Positions 1 to 7,985 of a stretch of 33,304 nt of DNA are shown here, in pieces. The notes beneath the pieces were generated by a model, which was given only the letters and a program-made list of their open reading frames with translations, did not search any database and was not told the DNA's origin. A program made the position numbers and the translations under genes. The DNA is from Veillonella sp. VA142 (GTDB taxonomy: Bacteria > Bacillota > Negativicutes > Veillonellales > Veillonellaceae): positions 1 to 33,304 of the forward strand of contig NZ_RQVN01000018.1 of the NCBI RefSeq assembly GCF_003992135.1, given 5' to 3'. How positions within the stretch are numbered: position 1 is the stretch's first letter; each line of letters begins with the position of its first letter.

Positions 1-3000
1 CCACCGAAGTCTACGTCACCTTTAGTGCCAGTAGCTCCTGCTTTTACTGTGATAACTGTATTATCACCATTTTTAATGACTAGATCATTTGTACCATTAC
101 CAGAGATACCTTTCATGCCTGTTAACGTATCTGCTAATTTCACTACTAAGCCATTTGCATTTGTAGTTGAATCTTTTTCTACGCGGATATTGGTACCTTC
201 AGGCGTTGCTGTAGTTGTAGTTCCTGGAGTAGCTGTTCCTGTAGCAGTCGCTGGTGCTGTTACTGGTGTGAAGTTAACTCCACCTTTTACAGTTAATGTA
301 GTACCTAATGCACGTGTTATAGCTTGCGTATCATCGCCTGTGAAAGTAATTGGATTTGTTTTTAAGCTTTCTAAGTCAGATGCATTAGCTTTTTGACTTA
401 ATGCAGTATTGATAGTTGTAATATCTGTTTTCGTAGCTAAGCCACTAATTTTGAACTCTTTACCAGTAGCTTCTGCGCCTGTACCATCTTCTTGTTTTAC
501 AGTCACAACACCATCATTACCAACAGCATATGTATCTGCTTTTACATGAAGTTCAGAAGCCTTATCTACTTTGCCTGCTAAAGCTGTTACATCTGCTTTT
601 TTAGCTAATTCAGTATGTAATTGACCACCGTTGATAGCATCTGTAGAACCAGCTGCAATGTTGCCATCTGCAATATTGCTTAGTTTAGTTGTCGTTGTGG
701 TAGAACCAGTTGGGTTCACTAAACGAGCTTGTACTGCTGTTACTTCCATAGCATCAGCAGCTTTTGTACCATCAGCACCTACTTTGTCAGCTAAGTACCA
801 TTTACCGTCTTTGGCTTTGACAACACGTTTACCGCTTTCATCTGTGTACACTACGGTACCAGCTTCGCCATTACGTAATGCGTTCACTTTAGATGTTAAG
901 TCTTTACCATTTAAACCATCTTGACCTGTTGGTCCTTGTGCACCCATACCAGCATCAGCGCCTGTACCAGGTTTGCCATCACGGCCATCTACACCATTAG
1001 CACCTACCGTTTTAGCGATCTCAGTAACTTTGTCTAATTTTGTTTTCGCATCTTCAGACAAGCCAATAATAACTTTACCATTATCTCCCGCTACAATGTT
1101 TAAACCAGATTTAGCAGATTCTGCAGTAGCTGTTGTGCCATCTCCTTGAACAAAGTCTAGGCCTGTTGTTACTGCTACTGATTTTGCTGTTCCACCATTG
1201 GCTTTGTAGCCTAAGTTAGAAACTTCTCCTACTTTAGTATTTACATAAGATTTGTCCGTTTTATCCGCCAAGGCATTGTTAATGTTAGTAATATCGCCTT
1301 TGGTCGCTGCATTGTCGATAGCACTGCGAGTTGCTTCATCTAAACCGATATTCACAATACCGCCATCTTCTGTAGAAATAGCAATACCCGTTTTTGTAGT
1401 GGCTGTATTGGTTGTCGCTGCACCAGTACCAGTGGCACCTACTGTACCTGTACCAGATTTGAAGGTCAAGCCAGTTGTCACCGCCACGGTTTTACCAGTT
1501 TCTGTACCTGCCTTGTATCCTAATTTCGTCGGTATACCAGTGATCGTTACATTTTCACCAGTTTTTTCGGTGCCAACTCCATCAGCCATTGTTAATGTGA
1601 TAGTACCGCTAGTAGCATCAAACGATCCCGATTTGACATGTCGTTCCGCTGTCTTATCTAGTTTATCTGCTAGATCAGACGCATTTGCTTTCGCCGCCAA
1701 ATCACTAGCATTCGCTTTTTTGCCCAACTCAGTATTAATCGCTGTAAGCTCTGATTTATCAGCTTTTTCAGCTAATTTACTATGTAATTGGCCACCAGTC
1801 ACAGCATCTGTAGAGTTAGCTGTAATATTGCCATCTGCTAATCCAGTCAGTTTAGAGCCATTTACACTAATACTTCCTTTATCAGTAGAAGACGTACCTT
1901 TATTTACGGTAATTTTAGCATAATCACCATTTGAGATAGTAAGTGCATCTGTACCATTACCAACTAAACCTTCTGTTGTTAAAGAGGCCCCAACATTGCT
2001 TGAACGATCACCATTAGTAGCATTCTTGTATGTAGTTACACTCTTAACTGAAATTGCATCTTTTAAACCAACCAATAAACGGCCGTTGGAATTTACATGA
2101 GTCCCGATATTCTCAGAATAGAATCGTGCATTACCTTGTGACCATTTTTCATTTGTTGTGCCATTGACACCTGCCCCTGTAATATTCACTTGTTTGCTAG
2201 CAGATGTCGGTGTAAACACGCCTTCTGTGCTATTAGATCCACCTGCATCGGCTTTGAAAGTCGTCACAGGAATATTGCCAATCGCCGTATTCACAACACC
2301 AGCTGTCACTAATTTATTCGCATCGTTACCTGAGCCAGTGATAGAACCCGCCAAGTTAGGTGTAATCGTAACCGCACCGTTAGTAGTCGTCACGCTTAAT
2401 GCATTAGTATTGCCACTTGATGCAGATTGAATACCCGTAGCATTGATAGTCACCACGCCACTAGAATTATCTAAGGTTACATTATTACCCGCTTTCAACT
2501 TAATTTTATGGCTCGTTGTATCTGGTGTCACATCAGTGGCTGTTGTACCATTTTCAACTTGCAAGCCCCAAGCGGCTGCTTTCAACTGTTTTACATTAAC
2601 TGCATCGTTATCGTTAACACCGCCGGCAACATTTAAAATACGACGATATTTACCAGATTGACCAACGGATACAACGCCAAAGCCTGGATCATCGTTTACT
2701 TCACCGCTGAAAGCAGCTGTTGTCTTTGTAGCTGTATCAGCAGAGTTTACTCTAGAATTTAATCCCAATGCCACGGAGTATTTAGCACCCGTTACCTTAG
2801 CGCCAGCACCAATTGCCACAGAGGATTCAGAATCCTTAATATCAGACGCATTCGTTGTGTCACGCACTACTTTTGCATTACCACCGATAGCGATGGCATA
2901 ATTACTTTCTACATACGAACTATTACCAACAGCAACACCTTCTGTAGCGCCTTTATATACCGTCGTGGTGGTAGGGCCCCCTGCTGGTGGATTCGTAATA

Positions 3001-6000
3001 TTTTCTGTTACGGTATATCCAGTACTTGCATCACGACCTAAGGCTACAGATGATCCGCCATAGGCTCTCGCAATGGTACCGATAGCTACCGCATCATCAC
3101 CTACCGCTTCTACTTTTTTACTAGCCGCACCGTTTGAACCAATAGCTATGCTATTAGACCCTGTTGCTCGGACTTCGTTACCTATACCTACAGAACGTTG
3201 CCCACTCACAGTGACATTAGTGCCGATACCCGTAGATAGTTGCGCTGAAGTAATGACATCACGACCAATCGCTGTTGCCCAATTACCACTTGCTTGTGCA
3301 TAGGAACCAATCGCCACAGAAGCAGCGCCTGTGGCACCTTCACCATTATAGTTAGCACTTACATCAGTAACGCCATTCACCGTACGATTGGCTGTTTCTG
3401 TGGAATTTGTTTTATAGTATCTAACAGCTGCTTTTAACTGTTTTACATTGACAGCATCGTTATCGTTAACACCGCCTGCTACGTTTAAGATACGACGTTT
3501 TACAGAACTATTATTACCAACGGAAACCACACCATTACCTGTATCATTATTCGTATCTCCACTGAAAGCGGCTATCGTATTCGCTTTTGTATCGTTATAT
3601 TCAACAGCAGAGTTTAAACCCAAAGCTACAGAATATTTCGAACCTGTAACACTAGCATTAGAGCCTAATGCCACCGCTCCTGTTGATAGCGCTGCCTTAT
3701 TATCAGCATCTTTTCCTTCTAGTACTTTTGCACCAAGCCCAATGGCCACCGCATTAGTAGCTGTAGTAACCTTTGTAGTTGCCCCCAATGCAACAGAGCC
3801 AGTTCCATCTATTTCTGTATCACGACCGATGGCAACACCATCATTTACCATCGTGCCTGCATTCGTAACATTACCCGTTGTAGGGTCCACTGTTTTCACA
3901 ACGCCCACACGTGCATTCGGACCAAAAGCTAAGGAGTGCGCACCACTAACTCTTGCATTCGTGCCGAGTGCTAACGCATTCCAATAATATGCTTTGGCCT
4001 CCTTACCGATCGCCACGCCAGCATTACCATTACTACCTTCACTCCAAGCTTGTGCACTATCACCGATGGCCACACCGTGGTCCACGTTTGCATAAGCATT
4101 AGGACCCAGGGCTACCGATTTTTGACCATTTGCGTAGGCATACACACCTAGTGCTAACGCATTAGTGCCTGTAGCTGTATCATTATCGAAGTTGGATTTA
4201 ATTTTAACGACTTTATTATTTATCTTTGTGCCTAATGGATCGTTGATATCTGGGTAATCTTTTGCAGATTTATTCGACGCCCCTGCGATGGAAAGGAAAT
4301 GAGCCGATTTATCTGTCCAGTCACGTAATTGTGCCACAGTAACCGCATCGGTATCTAACGCACCTGGTGCTACGTTGACGATACGACGAAGACCACGGCG
4401 ACCGGTAGACTTACCATCAGCACCTTTCTCATCCCAGCCACCAACGGATACATAACCAGCCGTTACGGCATTTAATTTCGCTAACTCTGTACCCAATGTG
4501 GATCCTTGTGGCAAGTATGGATCAATAGATAAACCATGTACATTAGTAGCAGATGCACTGTCACTAAAGTTAGATTGACGAGTATTCGGATTCCCCCAAT
4601 AATGAGTAGTAGAACGGTAACCTAAGGCAACAGAGTTTTCAAAATCTGCACTAGCCAAACGTCCCAATGCTGTAGAAGACGCCTTTGTAACTCTCGCAGA
4701 ATCACCAATCGCTACAGAACTACTTGCTTCCTTTGAGATAGTAGCTCGTGTACCAAAGGCAATACTGTTCGGTGTATCTTGTGCTATGTTAGCGTTGAAA
4801 CCGACTGCCATAGAGTTCAAGGAGTTATCACCAACGGATGCACTACTACCAAGTGCTACGGAGTTACCCGCATCTGTACCAATAGTAACATTCGAGCCTA
4901 ATCCTGTAGCATTCATGGAACCATAACCAACAGAAGCACGTACCCCTACACCCACAGAGGACACACTTCGTATATCTGCCCCATAGCCCATACCGATACT
5001 ATTATCACCCATAATGCGGCTACCAGGACCCATACCAATAGCCCCTGCACCAAATACAGTAGACTGTGTACCAATAGCAACTGAGTTTTCTTTCCGTACT
5101 TGTGCCCCTACGCCGACAGCAATGGAATTGGCAGATTTATCGCTTACATAGGATAAAGAACCAATACCGATACCGCTTAAGGAATCTACGACAGAACCAG
5201 AACCTTGAGCAATAGAAGACGTACCTTTTGCAGATGCATAGTAACCAATCGCAATAGCATTGTCACCACTCTTTTGGGATTTTTGTACTAGCTGTGTATC
5301 CCCATTGCTATCTTTCGTAGTCAAATACACACCCGCTTGTTTTTCAACTGTTAATGGTGTTGTCGTATTAGCTTCAACCCTTTTTACCAGTGTATTAATC
5401 GTACTACCCACTGTATCCTTGCCCTGATGCCCTACTTGGCCCGCATCTACAAGAGTCATATTATTAACATCTGTCAATGTAATGGCATCAACGTTAGCTT
5501 TCGCCTTATCCATCTTCTCTTTTTCAGCTGCAAGAGTTGCGGCTGAAGCGTTGGTATTGGCAACAACTCCATAATAGGAACTAACAGCATTTTGGTAATC
5601 AGCCAATGCCTTTAGTTGTGCTTCTGAATAGTTTCCAAGTGTACTACGTACGGCTTGGCGTAACGGATTCGTTGCATTATGTCCATCTGCTGCGGCGATA
5701 TTATCTATAATATTAGCATTGGCATACGTTTTAAAACCAAAGGCTAAAGAACCTCTACCTACTGCTTTTGCGCTATAGCCGTAAGACATAGCACCTACTT
5801 CTGTAGACTCATTATGGTTACCTACTGCCAAAGATTGATTTGCAAAGGAACGGCTTTCTTCACCAATGGCTACTGCGCCCCTTGCTTTATCTGCTGTATA
5901 GGCGCGAAGACCCATGGCTGTAGAACCTTCGCCTAAGGCATAGGCTAAGGTACCCATCGCTGTAGCACCATCCTGCGCAGCAATAGAACGGGAACCAATG

Positions 6001-6752
6001 GCGATAGAACCAATGCCTCCAGAATAGGTAGGACTGAAAATACGATTTCCCGACTCATCACTCTGATTATATCCTGTTGCAAATTTGTTCCAGTCTACAA
6101 TTTGATGGGTCCCTTTATCATCATTTTCAGATGAATACCATCTGGCATTTCTAAATAATTTTTTTGCTGCATCATTCTTACCATTCGGATCACCATATAA
6201 TTCCTTAATGGTATCAAGGGGTATAATATCTCTATACTTTGTAGAAATATCGTCATTACCGATGGCAATCGAGGACGCTCCTGCTGCATATACGTCATTA
6301 CCAATAGCCGTTGCCTGTTCTGCCGCCAAAGCATTACTACCTACCGCCGTACCTTGTCCACCAAATACATGAGCCGCATTACCTACAGCAGTGAACTTTC
6401 TCGGAGACTCTGCTGTGATGCCATGCGCCACAGCTCCTGCCCCAATAATAACAGAATCTTTTGCATTACGGTTTAAATCACCATTAAGGTCTCCATTCTT
6501 AATCGGAGCCAATACTACAGAATTACGTGGCAAATGAATACTGCCACTGTTATTATAATAGCTACTAGCCCCTGTAGCACCCGTAGTCAAATCAGTTTCC
6601 ACATAAATAATCGCCTGTGCTGGTGGCGCAAAGAATCCAATTCCACCAGTGATCAAGAAGGCAATAACTGCCCCCTTGCTGTACATACCTTTATCTTTCA
6701 GCACGCGTTTTAGAAACCGCTCACATTCCTTAAACTCGAAACTTTTACCCAT
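1..6752 (-). CDS. Trimeric autotransporter adhesin TAA1 (YadA-like), 3' end outside the window
   Basis: Surface adhesin expected to trimerise and cross the outer membrane. The frame reads open from the ATG at 6752 to the window edge (about 2250 residues), so the C-terminal anchor is not visible. The start has AGAAAGGA eight bases upstream. An extended signal peptide (MGKSFEFKECERFLKR... to about residue 47, ending PPAQA) is followed by a long head of YadA-type repeats (SxAIGxxA, SVALGxxA) to about residue 1380. Neck motifs with the core NDNDAVNVKQLKAA or a variant lie near residues 800, 1095 and 1380. A short charged helical insert (AAEKEKMDKAKANVDAI) lies near residue 410. After residue 1400 comes stalk sequence with a collagen-like Gly-X-Y patch (GRDGKPGTGADAG, GAQGPTGQDGLNGKD) near residue 1930. 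That patch and the following NALRNGEAGTVVYT block recur twice in TAA2. The family assignment is firm; the ligand is unknown. Confidence 0.93.
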   Translation of the reverse strand, partial: MGKSFEFKECERFLKRVLKDKGMYSKGAVIAFLITGGIGFFAPPAQAIIYVETDLTTGATGASSYYNNSGSIHLPRNSVVLAPIKNGDLNGDLNRNAKDSVIIGAGAVAHGITAESPRKFTAVGNAAHVFGGQGTAVGSNALAAEQATAIGNDVYAAGASSIAIGNDDISTKYRDIIPLDTIKELYGDPNGKNDAAKKLFRNARWYSSENDDKGTHQIVDWNKFATGYNQSDESGNRIFSPTYSGGIGSIAIGSRSIAAQDGATAMGTLAYALGEGSTAMGLRAYTADKARGAVAIGEESRSFANQSLAVGNHNESTEVGAMSYGYSAKAVGRGSLAFGFKTYANANIIDNIAAADGHNATNPLRQAVRSTLGNYSEAQLKALADYQNAVSSYYGVVANTNASAATLAAEKEKMDKAKANVDAITLTDVNNMTLVDAGQVGHQGKDTVGSTINTLVKRVEANTTTPLTVEKQAGVYLTTKDSNGDTQLVQKSQKSGDNAIAIGYYASAKGTSSIAQGSGSVVDSLSGIGIGSLSYVSDKSANSIAVGVGAQVRKENSVAIGTQSTVFGAGAIGMGPGSRIMGDNSIGMGYGADIRSVSSVGVGVRASVGYGSMNATGLGSNVTIGTDAGNSVALGSSASVGDNSLNSMAVGFNANIAQDTPNSIAFGTRATISKEASSSVAIGDSARVTKASSTALGRLASADFENSVALGYRSTTHYWGNPNTRQSNFSDSASATNVHGLSIDPYLPQGSTLGTELAKLNAVTAGYVSVGGWDEKGADGKSTGRRGLRRIVNVAPGALDTDAVTVAQLRDWTDKSAHFLSIAGASNKSAKDYPDINDPLGTKINNKVVKIKSNFDNDTATGTNALALGVYAYANGQKSVALGPNAYANVDHGVAIGDSAQAWSEGSNGNAGVAIGKEAKAYYWNALALGTNARVSGAHSLAFGPNARVGVVKTVDPTTGNVTNAGTMVNDGVAIGRDTEIDGTGSVALGATTKVTTATNAVAIGLGAKVLEGKDADNKAALSTGAVALGSNASVTGSKYSVALGLNSAVEYNDTKANTIAAFSGDTNNDTGNGVVSVGNNSSVKRRILNVAGGVNDNDAVNVKQLKAAVRYYKTNSTETANRTVNGVTDVSANYNGEGATGAASVAIGSYAQASGNWATAIGRDVITSAQLSTGIGTNVTVSGQRSVGIGNEVRATGSNSIAIGSNGAASKKVEAVGDDAVAIGTIARAYGGSSVALGRDASTGYTVTENITNPPAGGPTTTTVYKGATEGVAVGNSSYVESNYAIAIGGNAKVVRDTTNASDIKDSESSVAIGAGAKVTGAKYSVALGLNSRVNSADTATKTTAAFSGEVNDDPGFGVVSVGQSGKYRRILNVAGGVNDNDAVNVKQLKAAAWGLQVENGTTATDVTPDTTSHKIKLKAGNNVTLDNSSGVVTINATGIQSASSGNTNALSVTTTNGAVTITPNLAGSITGSGNDANKLVTAGVVNTAIGNIPVTTFKADAGGSNSTEGVFTPTSASKQVNITGAGVNGTTNEKWSQGNARFYSENIGTHVNSNGRLLVGLKDAISVKSVTTYKNATNGDRSSNVGASLTTEGLVGNGTDALTISNGDYAKITVNKGTSSTDKGSISVNGSKLTGLADGNITANSTDAVTGGQLHSKLAEKADKSELTAINTELGKKANASDLAAKANASDLADKLDKTAERHVKSGSFDATSGTITLTMADGVGTEKTGENVTITGIPTKLGYKAGTETGKTVAVTTGLTFKSGTGTVGATGTGAATTNTATTKTGIAISTEDGGIVNIGLDEATRSAIDNAATKGDITNINNALADKTDKSYVNTKVGEVSNLGYKANGGTAKSVAVTTGLDFVQGDGTTATAESAKSGLNIVAGDNGKVIIGLSEDAKTKLDKVTEIAKTVGANGVDGRDGKPGTGADAGMGAQGPTGQDGLNGKDLTSKVNALRNGEAGTVVYTDESGKRVVKAKDGKWYLADKVGADGTKAADAMEVTAVQARLVNPTGSTTTTTKLSNIADGNIAAGSTDAINGGQLHTELAKKADVTALAGKVDKASELHVKADTYAVGNDGVVTVKQEDGTGAEATGKEFKISGLATKTDITTINTALSQKANASDLESLKTNPITFTGDDTQAITRALGTTLTVKGGVNFTPVTAPATATGTATPGTTTTATPEGTNIRVEKDSTTNANGLVVKLADTLTGMKGISGNGTNDLVIKNGDNTVITVKAGATGTKGDVDFG

Positions 6753-7153
6753 AAAACGTATCCTTTCTGCTTTTACCAGCAATCCATTCCTCACTACCAT
6801 AATATCGCCTCAGCGTATTCACAGTACCGCTGTTATATATGGTGTAACAATACCTACAATATGTATGCACATAGATATGGATATATACCTTCACAATTAC
6901 ATAGATCTGAAATCATATGTATATGCTATACTTGCGTACTACATATGTGTGTGAATTCATAGTGCACCAACCATTTAACTCACGGCATAGTTATACTATA
7001 TATTTTGTATAAATATTTGCACATCTATCACGCTTGATGAACTATCCTCATTCTATGTCATTTTTACTCTTGAAATAAATATACAAAAAGAGTAATATTC
7101 TCAAACTACTAAACTTGAAAATAATATGTACATATCTTTATGTATACGCATTC
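6753..7153 (-). other. Long 5' leader of TAA1
   Basis: About 400 bases of AT-rich sequence lie between the predicted TAA1 transcription start and its ATG. I see no convincing gene on either strand. An open frame on the plus strand here runs into the TAA1 coding region and is antisense chance sequence. The only clear element is the ribosome binding site just upstream of 6752. A leader this long could carry post-transcriptional control, but no known riboswitch was recognised. Confidence 0.5.
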
Positions 7154-7160
7154 ACTATAT

Positions 7161-7189
7161 ATTATACTAGTTTACTAGCCTTTATACAA
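7161..7189 (-). promoter_or_regulatory. Promoter of TAA1
   Basis: On the minus strand the -35 TTGTAT (7184-7189) and a consensus -10 TATAAT (7161-7166) are separated by exactly 17 bases. The TAA2 promoter has the same -35, the same spacing and a near-identical -10. The -35 lies 38 bases downstream of a G10 tract. Confidence 0.8.
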
Positions 7190-7227
7190 CGTATAAAACC
7201 TACATTTTTTGATAAATAAACGCATTA

Positions 7228-7237
7228 CCCCCCCCCC
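7228..7237 (-). repeat. G10 homopolymer tract upstream of the TAA1 promoter
   Basis: Ten consecutive C on the given strand (G on the coding strand) lie 38 bases upstream of the TAA1 -35. The flanking 20 bases at 7238-7257 match 18 of 20 bases beside the equivalent tract of TAA2 (17580-17599). Homopolymer tracts of this length slip during replication. This position, upstream of the -35, suits promoter-strength phase variation rather than a coding switch. Confidence 0.85.
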
Positions 7238-7428
7238 ATTTTACACGAATTGAATATAAATTGTTTTGTAGTGTTATTTACTATTTAGTTTTAATCAATT
7301 AATTTTACATAAACCGCTTTATTACGGCAAAGAACTACAGTGATACTTAGCATAGTTTGCTACTTTCTTATCGTCTGAATAAAACAATTACAGTAGCATT
7401 TCAGAACAAATTATGCTATACTTAACTT

Positions 7429-7540
7429 ACAAATAAGAAGAGCCATCAACGTGTGCAGGCGTTAGGCTCATCTCGAAAACATAGAAATGGATTTGCCTAA
7501 CGTGTAGAGGGAGGGAACCTCTTATCGTTAGGCTTTTTCA
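7429..7540 (+). ncRNA. Cassette A: predicted antitoxin-like small RNA
   Basis: An extended -10 (TATGCTATACT, -10 at 7417-7422, weak -35) precedes a sequence with a 5' stem-loop (GAGCC...GGCTC, containing TAACG/CGTTA). It ends in an intrinsic terminator at 7495-7533 (GCCTAACG...CGTTAGGC) followed by TTTTTC. The RNA is convergent with the hydrophobic peptide gene at 7545-7622 and ends just short of that gene's stop codon. Cassettes B, C and D share the layout. The antitoxin role is inferred from that layout. The RNA ends are estimates. Confidence 0.6.
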
Positions 7541-7544
7541 TTAA

Positions 7545-7622
7545 TTAGTTAAACCAATCAATGAGTCGTACTATTAATTTTAGAATTAAAATCAAGATAT
7601 CGATTTTTCTAAACTTTTTCAT
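7545..7622 (-). CDS. Cassette A: 25-aa hydrophobic peptide, type I toxin-like
   Basis: A short membrane peptide (begins MKKFRKIDILIL, ends RLIDWFN) has a charged N-terminus, a single hydrophobic helix and a conserved LID near the C-terminus. It has a very strong Shine-Dalgarno (GGGAGGAGGTGG). That site can pair with CUCUUCCC immediately upstream (8 bp, loop UAAU), which would hide it from ribosomes. Both the SD and the masking hairpin are conserved in cassettes B, C and D, whereas the peptide here is the most divergent of the four. The length and layout resemble holin-like or Fst-like type I toxins. Function is inferred. Confidence 0.62.
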   Translation of the reverse strand: MKKFRKIDILILILKLIVRLIDWFN

Positions 7623-7687
7623 AGTACCACCTCCTCCCATTAGGGAAGAGATAAGCCTAACAGCACGTTAATAGCTCTTGCATTTTT

Positions 7688-7716
7688 ATTATAGCATAAT
7701 CTATTCGTACTGTTTA
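7688..7716 (-). promoter_or_regulatory. Cassette A: promoter of the peptide mRNA
   Basis: Minus-strand -10 TATAAT (7688-7693) and TAAACA (7711-7716) are separated by 17 bases. Cassettes B and D have the same hexamers and spacing. The 5' leader carries a stem-loop (UAAC/GUUA) whose 3' arm GUUAGGCUUAUCUC nearly repeats the 5' region of the convergent RNA. Confidence 0.65.
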
Positions 7717-7743
7717 TATAAACTTACTATCATGTCGAACAAC

Positions 7744-7769
7744 AAACTAAGCAAAGTGCAAGTTTGCAA
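7744..7769 (+). repeat. Conserved block upstream of the peptide promoter (cassette A)
   Basis: The motif AAACTAAGCAAAG(T/C)GCAAG followed by TTTGCAA has a GCAAA...TTTGC inverted core. It starts 33-34 bases upstream of the toxin -35 in cassettes A, B (18471-18496) and D (20475-20500). It may be an operator or a boundary of the repeated unit. Confidence 0.6.
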
Positions 7770-7790
7770 ACGATACCGTCACAAGTGCCC

Positions 7791-7955
7791 TTCCCCTTGA
7801 GGAACGCCGTTGTACGTAGCACATCTTGTGGCGCTCCTAACTACCTAACTCACACAAACACAAAAGCCCGTAACATGTTCCTGAACAAACCTACCGTAGG
7901 ATCAGTTTGAGAAGGAATATGTTACGGGCTTATTTATACTAATTTAGACATCGCC
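7791..7955. repeat. Hairpin repeat R1, downstream of pta
   Basis: This is the basic form of a repeat found six times in the window. A first imperfect hairpin (GGAACGCC...GGCGCTCC, 7801-7837) is followed by a long one at 7864-7931 with 19-base arms starting AAGCCCGTAACATG, then a degenerate right end (ATCGCCACAAG). On the minus strand the long hairpin is followed by TTTTGTG and probably serves as the terminator of pta. The arm sequence differs from the other copies, but both arms change together. Confidence 0.7.
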
Positions 7956-7985
7956 ACAAGATTGCATAGGGCAATAAGAGACGAC

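Noticed and set aside
6095-6334. 79-codon minus-strand frame inside TAA1
   Set aside because: It is out of frame with the continuous adhesin reading frame and has no initiation signal.
6649-6954. 101-codon plus-strand frame over the TAA1 start and leader
   Set aside because: No Shine-Dalgarno site, AT-rich composition and overlap with the TAA1 signal-peptide region; no recognisable protein.
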